From Aquatica leii (taxonomy: Eukaryota > Arthropoda > Insecta > Coleoptera > Lampyridae): a stretch of DNA of 64,000 nt. Both the position numbers and the translations under genes were made by a program. Below, one piece after another: positions 39,043 through 51,949 of this stretch. The DNA lies in assembly GCA_035610365.1 (NCBI GenBank), contig CM069435.1:68011389-68075388 (forward strand), read 5' to 3'. Under the pieces are notes generated by a model. The model worked only from the letters and a program-made list of their open reading frames with translations, had not been told where the DNA came from and made no database searches. How positions within the stretch are numbered: the stretch's first letter is position 1; each line of letters begins with the position of its first letter.

Positions 39043-39665
39043 TTCTTTCTATATTTTCTTTAATAATTTACCGTTTTCAGAGTTATTAGTGTATATAAAC
39101 TTTTCTTTATTAGTACTTTGTGATATAGTGATTAGATGGTAACTATTTCTATGTGTCGTTGTAATGTCCCCAATCACATAATAATATTTTGTCTACTCAG
39201 CAAATGGCCAATTTTAGCTTCACTTTTAATGAAATATATAGAATTTCCAGTTTTCTTTGATTAGACTATAAACGACTTTTGGTTTAGACCGCGTAGTTAT
39301 AGAACATCCAGACTTAGGCTTAGTCCTAGTTTCTCCTTGTGAGTCAACACAAAAGTTGAACTAGTCTTTCTCGTTTGTAAATTAAGCTAACGTTTTGTAA
39401 GATGTTGACGCCGTTCAGTCGCATGCGACTTACCCTTCCTTAAGGGTGTGATCCGGAGAGCGCGTAGGAAAGTATAAAATGTAGATTTAACACAAAAAAT
39501 TCCATATAATATACTCATAAATTAAACGCTATTAGATATCATTAAGAGAAAATTCAAGAGTTTCATTCAAACCTTAAAGAGATATTGCAACTTGCACTTT
39601 CAGAGCACTAATTGTCACTGATGAAAAAAGTATTAGTGACGGTGTTTTATACCCTTGATAAAGTA

Positions 39666-41180
39666 ACCCAAGTAGCAAAAATCAGTTACAAAACGGTTGT
39701 AAAACTTTCTTGCAACTATGGTTTCAATAAAGTATTTAGTTACAGAATAGTTGCTGAGTCTTTCCTGACACGTTGTCAATACCGGATTTGGTCAGTTGCA
39801 AGGCAACTGCAGTAATATTATAACCGTTTTACAACGTGTCTGAAACCGCTGCAATTACTACTTTGTAACTGTTTTGCAGCGTTGCTATAACGGTTTTTTA
39901 CAAATCATGTTTACCTATTCTGAATCGTTTCTGTAATGGTTTATCATCACGGTTTTGTAATTGATTTGTAACATTGTAGTTACCGTTTACAGCAACTGCT
40001 ATGTAACTGTTTTGAAAACATGCTTATTACTATTATTTGAAACTACTTTATAACCGCTTTGTTAAGCAACTTATCCAAGATTTTAGTTACTAACTGCATC
40101 ATAAAGATTAAAACAAAAGTAGAGATAAAAATATATTAATAAAAAGATACAGATATATAAAAAGTTATAATAAATGTACATTATTTAAATTTTTATAGTG
40201 ACTTATAGAACTAAATTCAAACAAAAAAGATATAATACCTAAAAGAATTTTTACATCTGTTGCAGGTAGGTACCAGTAAACAGGTTTTTACTGCAAATTT
40301 TCAAGAAAAGCGGATTATGTCTATTATTTATAAATTTTGTAAATAGTAAATGCATAAATTTTGTTAAGAGAGAAATGTCTTTGTGTTAAAAGACCATGGC
40401 GGATTAAGATATTCCTCACATGTTATAGTTTAATGCGTCTACGTAATTCTTAGTTAAATATTTGTATTAGGCTACAAATGCACATGTGCAATTATAATCG
40501 GTTCAATGATCATAATCTCGACTGGTTTTTTAAAGATTATAGGTGTTCGCGATGGCGATGTAATTTACACGTTCTGATCACTGTGTGTAATATTGTAATG
40601 TCCTTGCAATCAAATTCTATTTTATCCTAGAAGAAAATAAAATCAATTTAAAATTTGCTTACTTATAATTGGCAACTAATTCTTCAACGTTGATTAAATT
40701 AGAAACAGTAGTTTAAATGCACGAATAAAATTATAGTAATATAATATACCAATAATTGTACTTACGTAGTTTTGAATTAGAAACACTTTCGGTACTGTTT
40801 ATTGGATAATGATAATGGACTATGTGTCTTATAAAAATCTCGTAAAATGCACTTCTTCTGTTGCTGTTTGAACGTATAGATTAACACTGTAGCGTAGTTT
40901 TAGAAATTCACACTTGTAACCATAGTTTCAAGACTGTTACACTCGAAACCGAAATGAAGGTTTTAATGCCACTAAATTGACACTGTAGTTACATAAGGGT
41001 ATAAGAAAAACTTAGTTATAACCATAGTTGTAAAATGGTTATTTCTGTAATAGATTTGAAACCTCAGTAAATTACGAAAGTTGCTGCTACGTTCCTGCAA
41101 CGGTTTATTTACCATGGTGCTAATGTTACTAATTTGCAACTGGTTACAACGTAACCACGGTTACAAAATGTTGCTTGGGA
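39666..41180. mobile_element. 1.5-kb MITE with CCCAAG termini and repeated subterminal motif
   Basis: The left end acccaagtagca (39666) and right end tgttgcttggga (41180) are inverted, and ttacaaaacggttgtaa / ttacaacgtaaccacggttaca continue the pairing. About 430 bp on the left and 200 bp on the right carry more than ten variants of a gtaac-x-gttttg-x-aac motif in both orientations. The middle 900 bp lacks them. The plus frames 39612-39815 and 41081-41275 are translations of these repeats and not genes. Confidence 0.75.
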
Positions 41181-41467
41181 AACAGAATTCTAAAAAAAAA
41201 CAATATCTAAATTGTTTACACTGTTTCTGGGAAACAAGTTATATAAAAAGTTTGCCTGAAAAAACATATAGCTGACTGCAAACACCTCCGAGTAACAAAA
41301 TTATAAGTAGACAAATACGTGTAGAACAAAAAACACACGCTAAACAAAACTGTTAGCTAGATTTCCTTTCCTATGCTAACTCGCAAAGCAGTGGAAATAA
41401 AAAAACAGTTATGAGTGAAATACGATAGCAGAGCTATCTTATAGTATAAATTTACTATGTATGAATA

Positions 41468-41576
41468 TTAGTATGTAAATGGCTATAGAGATGAAAACGT
41501 TGAAAGCTGTCGAAAACTGATTTATTTATAAAACCATCTTTTAACGTTTCCATCTCTATGGCCATTTACATACTAA
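41468..41576. repeat. Hairpin repeat, 34-bp arms
   Basis: ttagtatgtaaatggctata, then gagatgaaaacgtt at 41468-41501, pairs with 41543-41576 with about two mismatches around a loop of about 41 bp. This is probably a small foldback MITE. Confidence 0.75.
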
Positions 41577-41988
41577 AAACAGTTATCTAACATATACCAA
41601 AAAGAATGTCTGAAACTCATTAAATTTTGACTATCAATATTACACCATCTGGGAAAAAATCAACATTTGTCACAAAGATATTACTACTATCTCTTTGTAA
41701 TTACAAAGTCAGCCATACGATAACGACAAAAAAAGTTCTGTAGATGCATTGTAAATACAAATTTTAAATACATTTTTAACGTTTATTTTGTAATTCGCAA
41801 GATCGCCGCCTTTAATTTTCTTTTGTTGTTTCAATTGCGTTTTTTAAGATCTGGATTGGTATCATGATATAAAGAACGCAAATATACACAGAACCATGAG
41901 AACTAATCAAAAGTACACAAAAAAAAATAAAAAAAGCATGCTTATGACTGAAATCTGTTGAAGAAAATGGAAAGTTTGTTTTGCAACA

Positions 41989-42141
41989 TTGCCAAGTTTC
42001 TTATAAGGAAAGTATAGCGATTGCAATTTTTTTACAAAAAAAAAAAATTTTGCATAATTTTACGTAAGTTTCTTGAATTAGAAAATACTGATGTGGTCAC
42101 CACATGACTTTCCTATAAGGAATGATGAAGGAATGTCTACA
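41989..42141 (+). repeat. TTTCCTATAAGGAAAGT-type repeat fragment
   Basis: cttataaggaaagtatagcg occurs near 41999, gactttcctataaggaatga near 42106, and cctgtaaagaaagtatagcg again near 42561. The block ending in gaaggaatgtctacat (to 42141) reappears inverted at about 49908-49958. These are pieces of a dispersed repeat whose full extent I cannot set. Confidence 0.55.
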
Positions 42142-42939
42142 TATTTTTTTAATGTTATGTTGTCATAAAACCACTTTAAAGTGATATGTAGTTATAACCG
42201 AAATATGGCCAATTGAATTTATGTTGTCATATCGGCTAACCCCTATATTTGTGCGCCTGTATATTGCTCTCCCCGTTAGTAAAACAGTAAAAATTATTAT
42301 TTTTAACGTATCTTGCTTTCTCTTCAAGATATGGAATTTTTTTCTAAAAAACTCGTCGCAGGCAGGATTTGAATATAGATTATATTTGTGAATTTATTTT
42401 AAATCATAAATAAAATATCTAGTAAACTGTTAATGTTTGTCATTTTTTTTATTTGAATGTTAGAAATTTTTTTTTGTTTGGATAAAAATTTGGGTACATC
42501 ATCAACAGACAGATACACACAGACACCCAACATTTTTTTATCAAAAATACATTTTTACTTTCCTGTAAAGAAAGTATAGCGATCGCTCAACTTTTAAAAG
42601 TCATAAGTGAAAGTTAGTCAGAACAATTGAATTTGCGGTTTGACAGTATTAAACATAGAGATGCTGACATTATAAAACAAGAATAATGTGCGCAAAATAC
42701 TGATTTTACAATAAATAACGTACCACTTGAAAGTGTGAAAAGTACAAATACTTGAGTTGACTAAGTAAGGATTTAAATTTAAATTTAGAAACTAAAAGTA
42801 GAATTGAGATGACACGAAAAGGAATTATATAAATAAATTAACTTCTATTTGATAAAAATTCGCATTAAGAATGGTAAATAATAAGACAAATAAACTGAGA
42901 AAATTTTCATCACCCGAAGATAAATCTGGTACAGAATAA

Positions 42940-43690
42940 TCGCTTGCAGTGTTAAAGTCTAAGGAGTTCATTTTCCTATTTTATTTAAAGATTTTTATTA
43001 GGCGTTTGAGCTTCACCAGTTGCATGTTTAAGTTTGTAATTTTGTGTTTCTATCACTTCATTTTCTGTATTTCAAAATTTTCTCATTGTAAGCTCTAAAG
43101 GCGCAAACATACTATCTGATATAACGGTTGGGTCAAAAGAAAAAAATCCGGTCGCTCAAAATCCAGCTGAAACGTTCGATAGTGTTGCCGCCGTGGCTAT
43201 ACTTTGCTAAAAATTGTTTCAAAATTCAACTCAATTATTTGGTGGTTAAGTTTCTTTGTTCAGAAGAGTAACACTGCGTCATACCAATAACCTTCAAATG
43301 GAGCAAAAACAGACTTGTCCGTCAGATGTAATTGATGGCTAGTGTTATTAGAAAAACATTACGGATCATGTTTATCTGCCTTTTCGACTATTGAGAAGTC
43401 AAGGTGAGAAGATGCGACGTCAAACATAAGAAGAACCTTCTCGTTTGGCTTTAGCTAAATAAATGTTTAATCCAAAAAAAGTTAAAGTCCTTATGCTTCC
43501 GGTAGAAGATTCTCGAACCATTTCTGTTTTTCCCTTTTTCTTTCATTAAAATTATTGAGGGTATTACTTGTCCAATTGCATTATCACATACCACTCTAGT
43601 AACAGTTTCAACTTGTTTTGATATGAACATTTGAAAAAGCACGTTTTGCAAACGCTTGTGATTGCTTGTGCGACCACGTACTTATAACTT
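42940..43690 (-). mobile_element. Pogo/jerky-type DDE transposase relic
   Basis: The minus frame at 43651-43451 has VTRVVCDNAIGQVIPSIILM, similar to the strand before the catalytic core of DDE_1 (pogo-like) transposases. After a frameshift, NEKVLLMFDVASSHLDFSI supplies the second Asp near 43410. TSHQLHLTDKSVFAPFEGYW (near 43340-43290) matches the SHxLQPLDxSVFGPFKxYY block, where the key Asp region has decayed to TDKS. FFPFDPTVISDSMFAPLE near 43150-43080 matches the post-catalytic tail. The first part of the gene and the terminal repeats were not seen. Confidence 0.8.
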
Positions 43691-45164
43691 ACATTAAGAA
43701 GAAAAAATAAGTTTTTGAAATTAGACAACGAATTGGATTATAGTATGTTTTTTATAAAATTTTTTTTGAGAAAATCAATGATTGAACTACAATTTGATAA
43801 AAATTAAAATACCTTAAATTCACAATTGCAATAAAAACCATTTATTAAAAAAATCAAATGAAGTAGGCTTATAACTACTGAGAAAATTGCAAAAACCTAT
43901 AATTTTCGAAAAATTTACATTAATAAACAAATTGAATTAGAAAAATTAAAAAAATTACCTGCTTATGATGCAATTTTTCACCGAATTTCAAAAAACTTAT
44001 TTCGTTCAATTTTCTTATTAAAAAATAAATAAATCTCTCTAGGTGAAAAGTGGCTTTGACGGTGGTTCGAAGTCCTCTCGATAAATTAATGAATGAAACT
44101 ATACCAGCAGATAGCTAAGACTACACGCTTTGCTATGGTTTAAAAGAAAAAAACAAATTAAATTAAATAAATATGGAAAATTAAATAATTAACTTTTACA
44201 GTATAAAACAGTGTGCATAAAACTCAAAGTGTTTCGTAAGAAGAAAACAACAAGAATAAAGAAAATTTAGTTAATAAAAGATAAAATCATTGACCTAGAA
44301 TCTAGGTACCAAAAGAAACTTAGTGAGACAAAACGTAAAAAAATAATGCTGAAACAAAAGAAAAACATGCGGAAATGTTTAAAAATTAATAGAATAAAAC
44401 AAAAATACAGAAAGGACGCCAATCATAGATCAATAAAAATTTTATTATTTGCGTCAGAATTGCTACAATTATGTTAGATCAAGAAAGAAAATCTCACCCC
44501 CGATAGTAGAGAGGAAATGATAAATAGTGCCACTTCTTGCCTGCGCTTTTATGTGCTAAACTAATACAATAGAATAAATTGAACAATTTTTAATGTGCTA
44601 AAATGTATACAATTAAATTGAAATTTATACCAAAATGCAATCGTAACAAACCATGAACTTCTCAGTCACTACGTGAATGCTAAAACGTGCTAAAACTAAA
44701 GTGTAAGTGACTAAAGTGACTAATCATGCGTGGACATTAATACAACTCAGCATGGATAAGAAGATTTAAAGTTTGGCGTATAAATTAATTTTGTTTAGAA
44801 GATTTATTTTTTTATTATTCTCAAGAATGATTAAACTTGTGCAAATTTCAAACATGAGCTACCGGATAAATGTGTGATGTAATTTATTTTAATTTTTGTT
44901 TTCTAATGAAAAAAACTAATTAATTAAAATTAAGTACAAGTTTTCAATAAATAAATTTCTTTCTTATATCACAGCATTATGTATATACCATATATGGATC
45001 CCTGGTTTTGTTTAACTCAAGTCTTTTTTTTTAAATGAAAAATAATAATTTTTAATTTTAAAACAAATACGCATAATAGGTAGGTCTCATATGTCCGCCA
45101 AGTCCAAACAACTTGTACTGACTGCATGAATTTTTTTTAAATCAAAAGCACAATGGTTTAAAAA

Positions 45165-45990
45165 AAAATAATAGTAAATTAAGTGAGGAAGCGTACTGCC
45201 GAATGCTTGGAAATGAGTGAAAGCACTGTTAACAGAGTATTACATGAACAACGAGCAACGTGTACACTAACCGGATCAAAACCCAGAAGTGGCAACAAAA
45301 AAATTGAAATTGACGATTTCTTAATTATTATGTGAATTATTTTACACTTCTATATGAAAAAAAGTTTTTCAACTAGTGTAGATTTACATCAAAGATGAAA
45401 GGACGACTTTTCTAGTTTTTGTCAGGTTAGTACTTTTGCATTAATACACTTGTTGAAGGTAAATAATTTCACTTATCAAAAATTGGAAACAGCTACACTA
45501 AAGGTTTTTGCTAATTTTTATGAATATGGAAAAACTATTTAAGAAATTATATACAATAGAAGTGGAAAATAACTTTCTGATTTAGGGCAAGAGTGATTAT
45601 ATTACATATTGGTAACAAAGATGAATGTTTAAAAAAATGTATAATTTTTTTATTGGTAAAAAAGATTCTGTTGATTACTACGAGGAAATGAAGAAACAGC
45701 ACTATGAAAAATAAATTAGATTTGTATTAACGTCCCATTGCTAATAACTCAATAATTGTAATCGATTAAGCACCTTATTATACTATGTTAAATCCTGAAT
45801 TCCGCAAACCCAGGTCTTCATAGAAAAAATCTGACACTATTTGATGGGTTCAGAAAAGACAAATATAACCTGAACGCGTTACCAAATTTAATTTATTAAG
45901 GAGACGTACTTTTGGAGCTGTCCCAACAACATCATTTTGAAAAATGGCACTTGTTGCAAAAGATAGATAGATATTATTTAAAAACGATCA
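45165..45990 (+). mobile_element. Relic of an insect Tc1/mariner-related DDE transposase
   Basis: Plus frames carry, in order, a helix-turn-helix (RTAECLEMSESTVNRVLHEQ, near 45190-45255), GNKKIEIDDF (near 45295-45320), then DYYEEMKKQHYEK (near 45675-45712). NNSIIVID, a stop, APYYTMLNPEFRKP, with the second catalytic Asp, lie near 45740-45810. These follow the layout of a multi-copy insect transposase family with a conserved IDDF and a VIDNAPYHT block. Stops and frameshifts make it non-functional. It lies sense in the ankyrin-gene intron. Confidence 0.75.
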
Positions 45991-48623
45991 CTGTATTGAT
46001 TAAAAATGAATGATATAAAATGCTTTTGTGAAAATGCTAAAAATAGTATACTTTTTTGTATATAAATTTTATGTAATGTCCAAAGAAAATACAATTTTTG
46101 TAGGTTTTTAAGTTGCAACTTTTCGTAATAAATGCTAAAAACTACAGCTTCGTGAACATTTTTTTAAATATAATTAAAACGGCATTAGTTAGAAGTATAA
46201 AATATGAATATCTTTATTACCTATTAATCAATTGATATCATATATAGTTTTTTAATTTTTTCACTACTAACTTTTGATTTTATCTTACTTCAGACACAGG
46301 TGTCATAACTATTAACTCCGATAGTAGTAGTAATTAAATTTTATGTTATAATTCGTCTTACATCAAGTAATAAACGATTAAAATAACAATATATCTTCTA
46401 TAACATCTTTTGCAACATAACAGTATTCTAAAGTTAGATTTCATTGTAAATAAAAAGTTTAAAAATAGTATTTCTAATAAATATAGAAGAACTTCACTAA
46501 TTTACGGTTTACAAGAACATTTAACTTTTTTTAGATTCCCTAGAATCGCATTGTATTAAGCATTTTTTAGAGATTGGGCTACTAAAAGTTTTACCCACTT
46601 TCCATCAGTTCGTTCTTGGATTTACGTGCGCGGCTTAGGAATAACGTAACATACCGAATTGTTTGAACTTTTACATACAATTATACATACAAAAGTATTT
46701 AACAATACACATAAAATAACAAAAACCAAACAATTATATATTTATAAATATACAAAATAAAAACAAATACATTCAAAAAATTAATACTGAATGTGCAAAA
46801 ACGAACAAATATTTAAAACAAGTTATCTGTAATAAGTTTTAAAAACAAAGAAAAGAAATATAAAACTTGCACAAGTAGAATTATATAAATCAAAATTAAT
46901 CGTTGACAAATATTAAAAAAACGAATTAAAAAGGATATGTGTGTAACTAACAAAAAAAATTAATTAAACGTACTAACAAAATTAAATAAAAATAAATAAA
47001 ATAAACGTTTATGCAACAAACAAATAAAATAAATCAACTTAAAAACGCGTTAACAAAAAATGGAAGATATTTATTCTAGTTATATTATTATAACGAAAAT
47101 TTAATTAAACATTTGTATGTGTACAATAACTCCAAATTATATATTTAGAAAAAATTTAATATCAAACGCTGTTATATAATACCATTTATAATCAATTATA
47201 ATACTAATTTAAAATATATTGTTATTCTGAAATTTTTCAAGGATTTGAAACCGCGAGAAATATGAAACTTTAATTTTTTAAGAACGAAATTTTCAGGGCA
47301 TATTTCTATCTAGTCTGGCAGTAAATCAAATTTATTGTGTATGCGTAAACCAGATGTTGAAGTTTTTAAACCTGACAGTCTTAAATTCAGTTGCATTTTG
47401 ATTTCTATTTTAAGGTCAACTTAGCATATTAACGAAAAAACGTATTAGTTTTTACAATAAAAAAGTTATAAGTAATATTGATATTTTTTTGATAAATTTA
47501 TGCATACTCTTTTTTGATTTTTTATTGTAACCTAATATTTAATTATTTTGTTTTTAATGTAAATTTTTCTACAATTGCTTTATACATAAATATCATAATT
47601 TTTATTTCAAAAATTTAACATAAAAATTTAGTTGGAAAGTAAGTACGGAATCCAAAAATACAAATATTTCTAAAAGTTGGTGTCCAAGTAACTGTAGAAA
47701 AAAAATTAAAAAATGTATAAAATTAATGCCGTATAAAACAACTTTCTTTTACAAAAATGTTTTAAAAAAATTCTACTTTATTGAAAACTATTTCTTTAAA
47801 TCATAGTGTTTTATAACCCTAAGTGGAGACTTTAGCACTTTAACTGTTTTATTTAAAAAATTAAAATCGTTTATTTGATATCACAGAACATAAAACATTT
47901 AACTATCCATATAAATATAAATAAAAAATGATCTGAAAACAGTTTGTTTTTCGAAATCATAGTGGTCGTGCAAGCAATCATTCTAAGAAAATTTTACATG
48001 AAAGTTGCTAGTACGGAGATAACTGCAGTGCATAAAATACAGACCCGTGTAGTCATTAAGGGTCCACTATAGTACATAAACAAAACCAAAATCATGGCCG
48101 CAAATTTTGGCTGGTTTTACATAGTCTCCAGCAAGGATGTTAGAACACAAGATCATCATAAAACGGAAATCGGTTTTTCAATTATATTAAATTAAACCGA
48201 AAGATTAAGTCATCGCTGTGTTAAATTTTGGAAATAACTTTTGTTTGTTTATTGCATTTTTAAGCAATATTCGCAATGTATACAGAGGAAGTCGATTCTT
48301 TGTAATGATATTCAAACATTCTGAATAAAATAAAATATTTTCAAAGTTGTAAAAATTAATCTTTTGTCGTTTGTTAATAATATTATTCAATCGGCCTTTC
48401 TTAAAATCACCAAGCCAGATATTGATGTAGTTTGTTTAGATTTATTATATAAACAGCTCAACTTGTTACGAACAACTTTGTTAAATATTAAAGTCTTCTC
48501 GGCAAGTTAACAGTTTTAAAACAATGTCAAAGTTTAATCAGGTTAGTCTACAAACACATATTACCTAACTTTTTTCAATAGTTATTCTAAAACAAAGTTA
48601 AAGTAAGGTGATAGTGATACGTA

Positions 48624-49887
48624 TACAGTGTGTCCCATTCTGAGTTGCATTGCATGGGTATCCTTGTTATTAATGAAGATATCGATTCGGTTAAACGGGC
48701 AATTATGTAGAATTTTTCGTGCTGATTTAGTTTATCTTTAAAAATTCCTAACGGTCCCAAAGTTTTTTTGAAAAAGTCTAATATTTTGTTTAATCTAACA
48801 GTTACAAAAACAATGTATAACAACCTTGTTTTAAATGAAGGATAACAGCAAACTTATTATGATTTGAATGAAACTCAGTAAGCCATGATAACAAATGAAT
48901 TTTACAAAACGCAAAACAAATTTGATTAAACATAAATATAAGAAAAGATTAAAACTACTACACATTATTTAATCAAAGCAAATGTTCAAAATGCTGTCGG
49001 TTGTTTGCTAAACATAACTGGCATCGCTTGAAAATACTGGTGGTTACTTTACGCAATGTATGACGATTAACACTATTTAAAGCTTCTTCGTCACGTACGT
49101 TTGTGTTACGGGTGGGTTTTCTTAAGCTACCGTATTGCTGCTTACTTTTGTCTAACCGTTAAATTACACTAGCATATGGTTGTCGTCTTTCTGGGAAATT
49201 ATTTTCATAGTCTTGAGCAGCAAACTGCGAACTTTTGTTAAATCTAATATAAGTACAAAACATATCATATTGTTCGTTTAGTGGAAAAGTAGCTATTGGA
49301 AATAAGTGATTAATTTATTATTAAAAACAGATAAAACACCGATTTGGTGTAAACGATCTGACAGACGATCTGGGAAGTTATTTGTTTTAGCAAGTTTTGT
49401 TAAATTTCATTTTTTTTCATGACTAACTTATTTTAATTTAAGTAATATCAAGTTTGCCGTTATCCGTCATTTAAAACATAGGTTGTTATACGTTGTTGAA
49501 AACAGAAAAAAAATACAATCTATTTATGTCAAAATCCAAGATGGCGTCCATTTAAAATAAGAAAGTTGCTACCAATATATCCAAAACGGCATTTGTGATA
49601 AATTTTTAGAAAACATAAATTAGTTTGTTACGATAAAATAAATAAATTTCGCTCAAAAAATTTTTTTGTAATAATTGTTAGAATAAGCAAAATATTAGCC
49701 TATTTCAAAAAATGCATTTTATGGTTTTTTCGTTAAACTTCAAGACCGCTTGGAATTAGAATTATTTTTAAAGATAATCCAAATCAGCACAAAAAAACTC
49801 TACATAATTGCCCATTTAACCGAATCAATATCTTCATGAATAACAAAGATACCCATGCAATGCAACTCATAATGGGACACACTGTAT
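48624..49887 (-). mobile_element. Tc1/mariner derivative with about 200-bp TIRs and an internal deletion
   Basis: tacagtgtgtcccattctga at the left matches the reverse complement of the right end. Pairing continues through cattgcatgggtat, gattcggttaaa and ctaatatttt, to about 48815 on the left and 49665 on the right. The minus strand inside encodes the N-terminal part of a Tc1-like transposase: NFPERRQPYASVI, YGSLRKPTRNTNVRDEEALN. It is followed almost at once by what looks like the extreme C-terminus (CLANNRQHFEHL). The whole catalytic core therefore appears deleted, as in MITEs formed from an autonomous parent. The frame 48587-48823 lies within the TIR and is no gene. Confidence 0.82.
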
Positions 49888-49907
49888 TTTCTGTTGTTAT
49901 ATGTAGA

Positions 49908-49958
49908 CATTCCTTCATCATTCCTTATAGGAAAGTCGTGTAGCAAGCACACCAGTTT
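49908..49958 (-). repeat. Inverted copy of the TTTCCTATAAGG repeat
   Basis: atgtagacattccttcatca, then ttccttataggaaagtcgtg, is the reverse complement of about 42106-42141. It lies just outside the Tc1/mariner derivative that ends at 49887 and next to the 3' LTR at 50035. Confidence 0.7.
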
Positions 49959-50034
49959 TTTTAGTTTAATATTGAATTTATATGAATAACATATTATTCT
50001 AAATTATCATTATACGTGTATTGCATTTTGATAT

Positions 50035-50343
50035 TGATTGTGCTACTTTTGGTCATTTGCTTGTTCAAATTAACATGGGAGATGCTTCTTAAACTTAGGT
50101 ACAAGGCACCTCAGTTTTTAATTTACAATTAGTTTTTAGCAAAGCGAATTAAATAATTTGGTGTTGCAACACGTTTATTAACTAATTTTAAACATAGACT
50201 GAAACACTCGCGACACAACATTTACATTTAACCTCCTATCTTTTACGACGCAATTTTACTAAAGCCTAAACCTAGAATGCACCTAAAACGGTGGTAAACA
50301 AAATATCTTTTCTTGATATTTAAGACAGTGGCGTAACCATACA
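50035..50343 (-). repeat. 3' LTR of the BEL/Pao element
   Basis: About 309 bp is alignable along its length with 55843-56139. Shared blocks include cctaaa, atgcacctaaaacgg, tacgacgcaattttactaa and caacatttacat. On the minus strand it begins TGTATGGTTACGCCACTG and ends near GTAGCACAATCA, so TG...CA ends are plausible. The visible divergence from the other LTR (of the order of a fifth of positions) indicates an old insertion. Confidence 0.85.
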
Positions 50344-50683
50344 TGACAAAACACATAACAAAAGACATAAAACAAGATTGATAAGTAAATATAATACTCA
50401 CTACAAATACGGCAATAGTACACTGTCAGATTCAGTGCGCACACTCAATACACGCACTTTGTAGTCACTTCCAGAATAAATGCTGACGACCCGCTAATGG
50501 CCAGTTATAAAGAGTAAACTAAAGGTCGGCTTGGAGAACCAAGATTCTGGTACGGAGCTGCTCTTTTGCTGCCAAGAACTACTTCCTGTGACGCTGCATA
50601 TCGGGAAAGACCTCGCGGTACCATTATAGTTAAAAATGTTGTTGACGACGCTAGAACGCGTTCAGACGTGTGGTTAACACGCC

Positions 50684-51290
50684 CTACAAGAGATTGTCCG
50701 CTAACGATTGGCTCAGCACGAAGTGGTAAGGGGTTGCAGAGGACACATCATTATGTTCACAAGACAATAGGCTTAAAGACCTTGAATTTCGGATGGACTC
50801 TATTTGTATTAATACGGTGTACAGTCCCTTATACGTCAAATTGGCATTACGTAATATTTTATATAAGTGCAATTTGGTTGATTTAATATTAATAATAAAT
50901 ATCATCAAAGTAGGTTTGCCACGTCTTGATATAAACCTTTTGACGATGTTAATGAAAGCCTGCGGGGTTAGACTAGTAACCAAATCCAAGTGCGTCGCCT
51001 TGGAACTCATGCAAATGAATAGAGATACTAACTCGTGACCTCTAGTGTAGCGGTCATGTATATAAACAAGACTTGAAAAATCCACTCTGGTGTGAAAAAA
51101 AACAGGGCCGGTTTATTGTACGGCAAAACGAAAGCAGATCGCACATTATGTTACTTACAGCCATTGGGCTAACATAAAACAAACTATGCAATTCCTCGTG
51201 ATTTGTCTACACATATTGCGGGCGGAGATGGGCCAAAAGCGATACCTTACCCCAAACAATAGTTGATTGGCGCCGCAATGTAAATATTTC
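50684..51290 (-). mobile_element. BEL/Pao integrase, truncated
   Basis: From 51290 leftward the minus strand has RYRFWPISARNMCRQITRNC, then VCF, the zinc-binding N-terminal domain of a BEL/Pao integrase. After a frameshift, VYIHDRYTRGHELVSLFICM, SSKATHLDLVTSLTPQAF and RFISRRGKPT follow. The next part, with the second catalytic Asp, is replaced by unrelated sequence, and the text rejoins at IQIESIRNSRSLSLLS. The ORF 51085-50684 therefore joins two pieces across an internal loss. The plus frames 50566-50886 and 50793-51038 are antisense shadows. Confidence 0.85.
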
Positions 51291-51949
51291 AGATGATATG
51301 TTAATATAAGTTTAGTGTATGCGCGACCTTTATGTAGTAATAATGGATGGATCTTATAAAATGAAAGATTGGAGTGACAAACTTTACCTTCAACTCAAAG
51401 CATCTTGCGCCTGTTGATAAAGACTGCAGTTGTGAATTTTTGAGGTTCTTTGATGCTTTTAGTCGTTTAATTTTGACAAACTCTAGTTAGTGTTTGGAAC
51501 GAGGCATCAAATTCGCCAACAGAAAGATTACCGAGGCGTTTGGACTCAGGAGAAGACCGAGGATATCTAATGAAACGCTTTACATACGATCCGTTGTAAT
51601 TTAGAAAAAGAAAATTTGCAAAATATTTCCCCTGTCAAATCATTACTACTGTTCCCAATGAGACAAAAATTAGAGCATTTTAGCTCAGGTAGTACAAGAA
51701 AGCAGTGATCAAAATGGCTGCAAATAGTTCCAGATGTGGAAATGTTACTGTTTTAAGAAAAGCTACGCGACTGGGAAAAACGCAACGTACGTAGATGCAA
51801 ATTTCATAAGCTTGAGTAGCTAACACGTATTGTGGGATTTTAATATTGGGATTTTTTTACAAACCCTAAGTAACATTTGTCCACTCACCTTACAGACAGT
51901 TGCAGTTTCAATAGTTTTTGCATGATGAGTTTTGTGGTTAGGATAATAA

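Noticed and set aside
39612..41275. Plus-strand frames of 67 and 64 codons
   Set aside because: They translate the subterminal repeats of the MITE at 39666-41180.
50566..51038. Arg-rich plus-strand frames
   Set aside because: They are the antisense of the BEL/Pao integrase.
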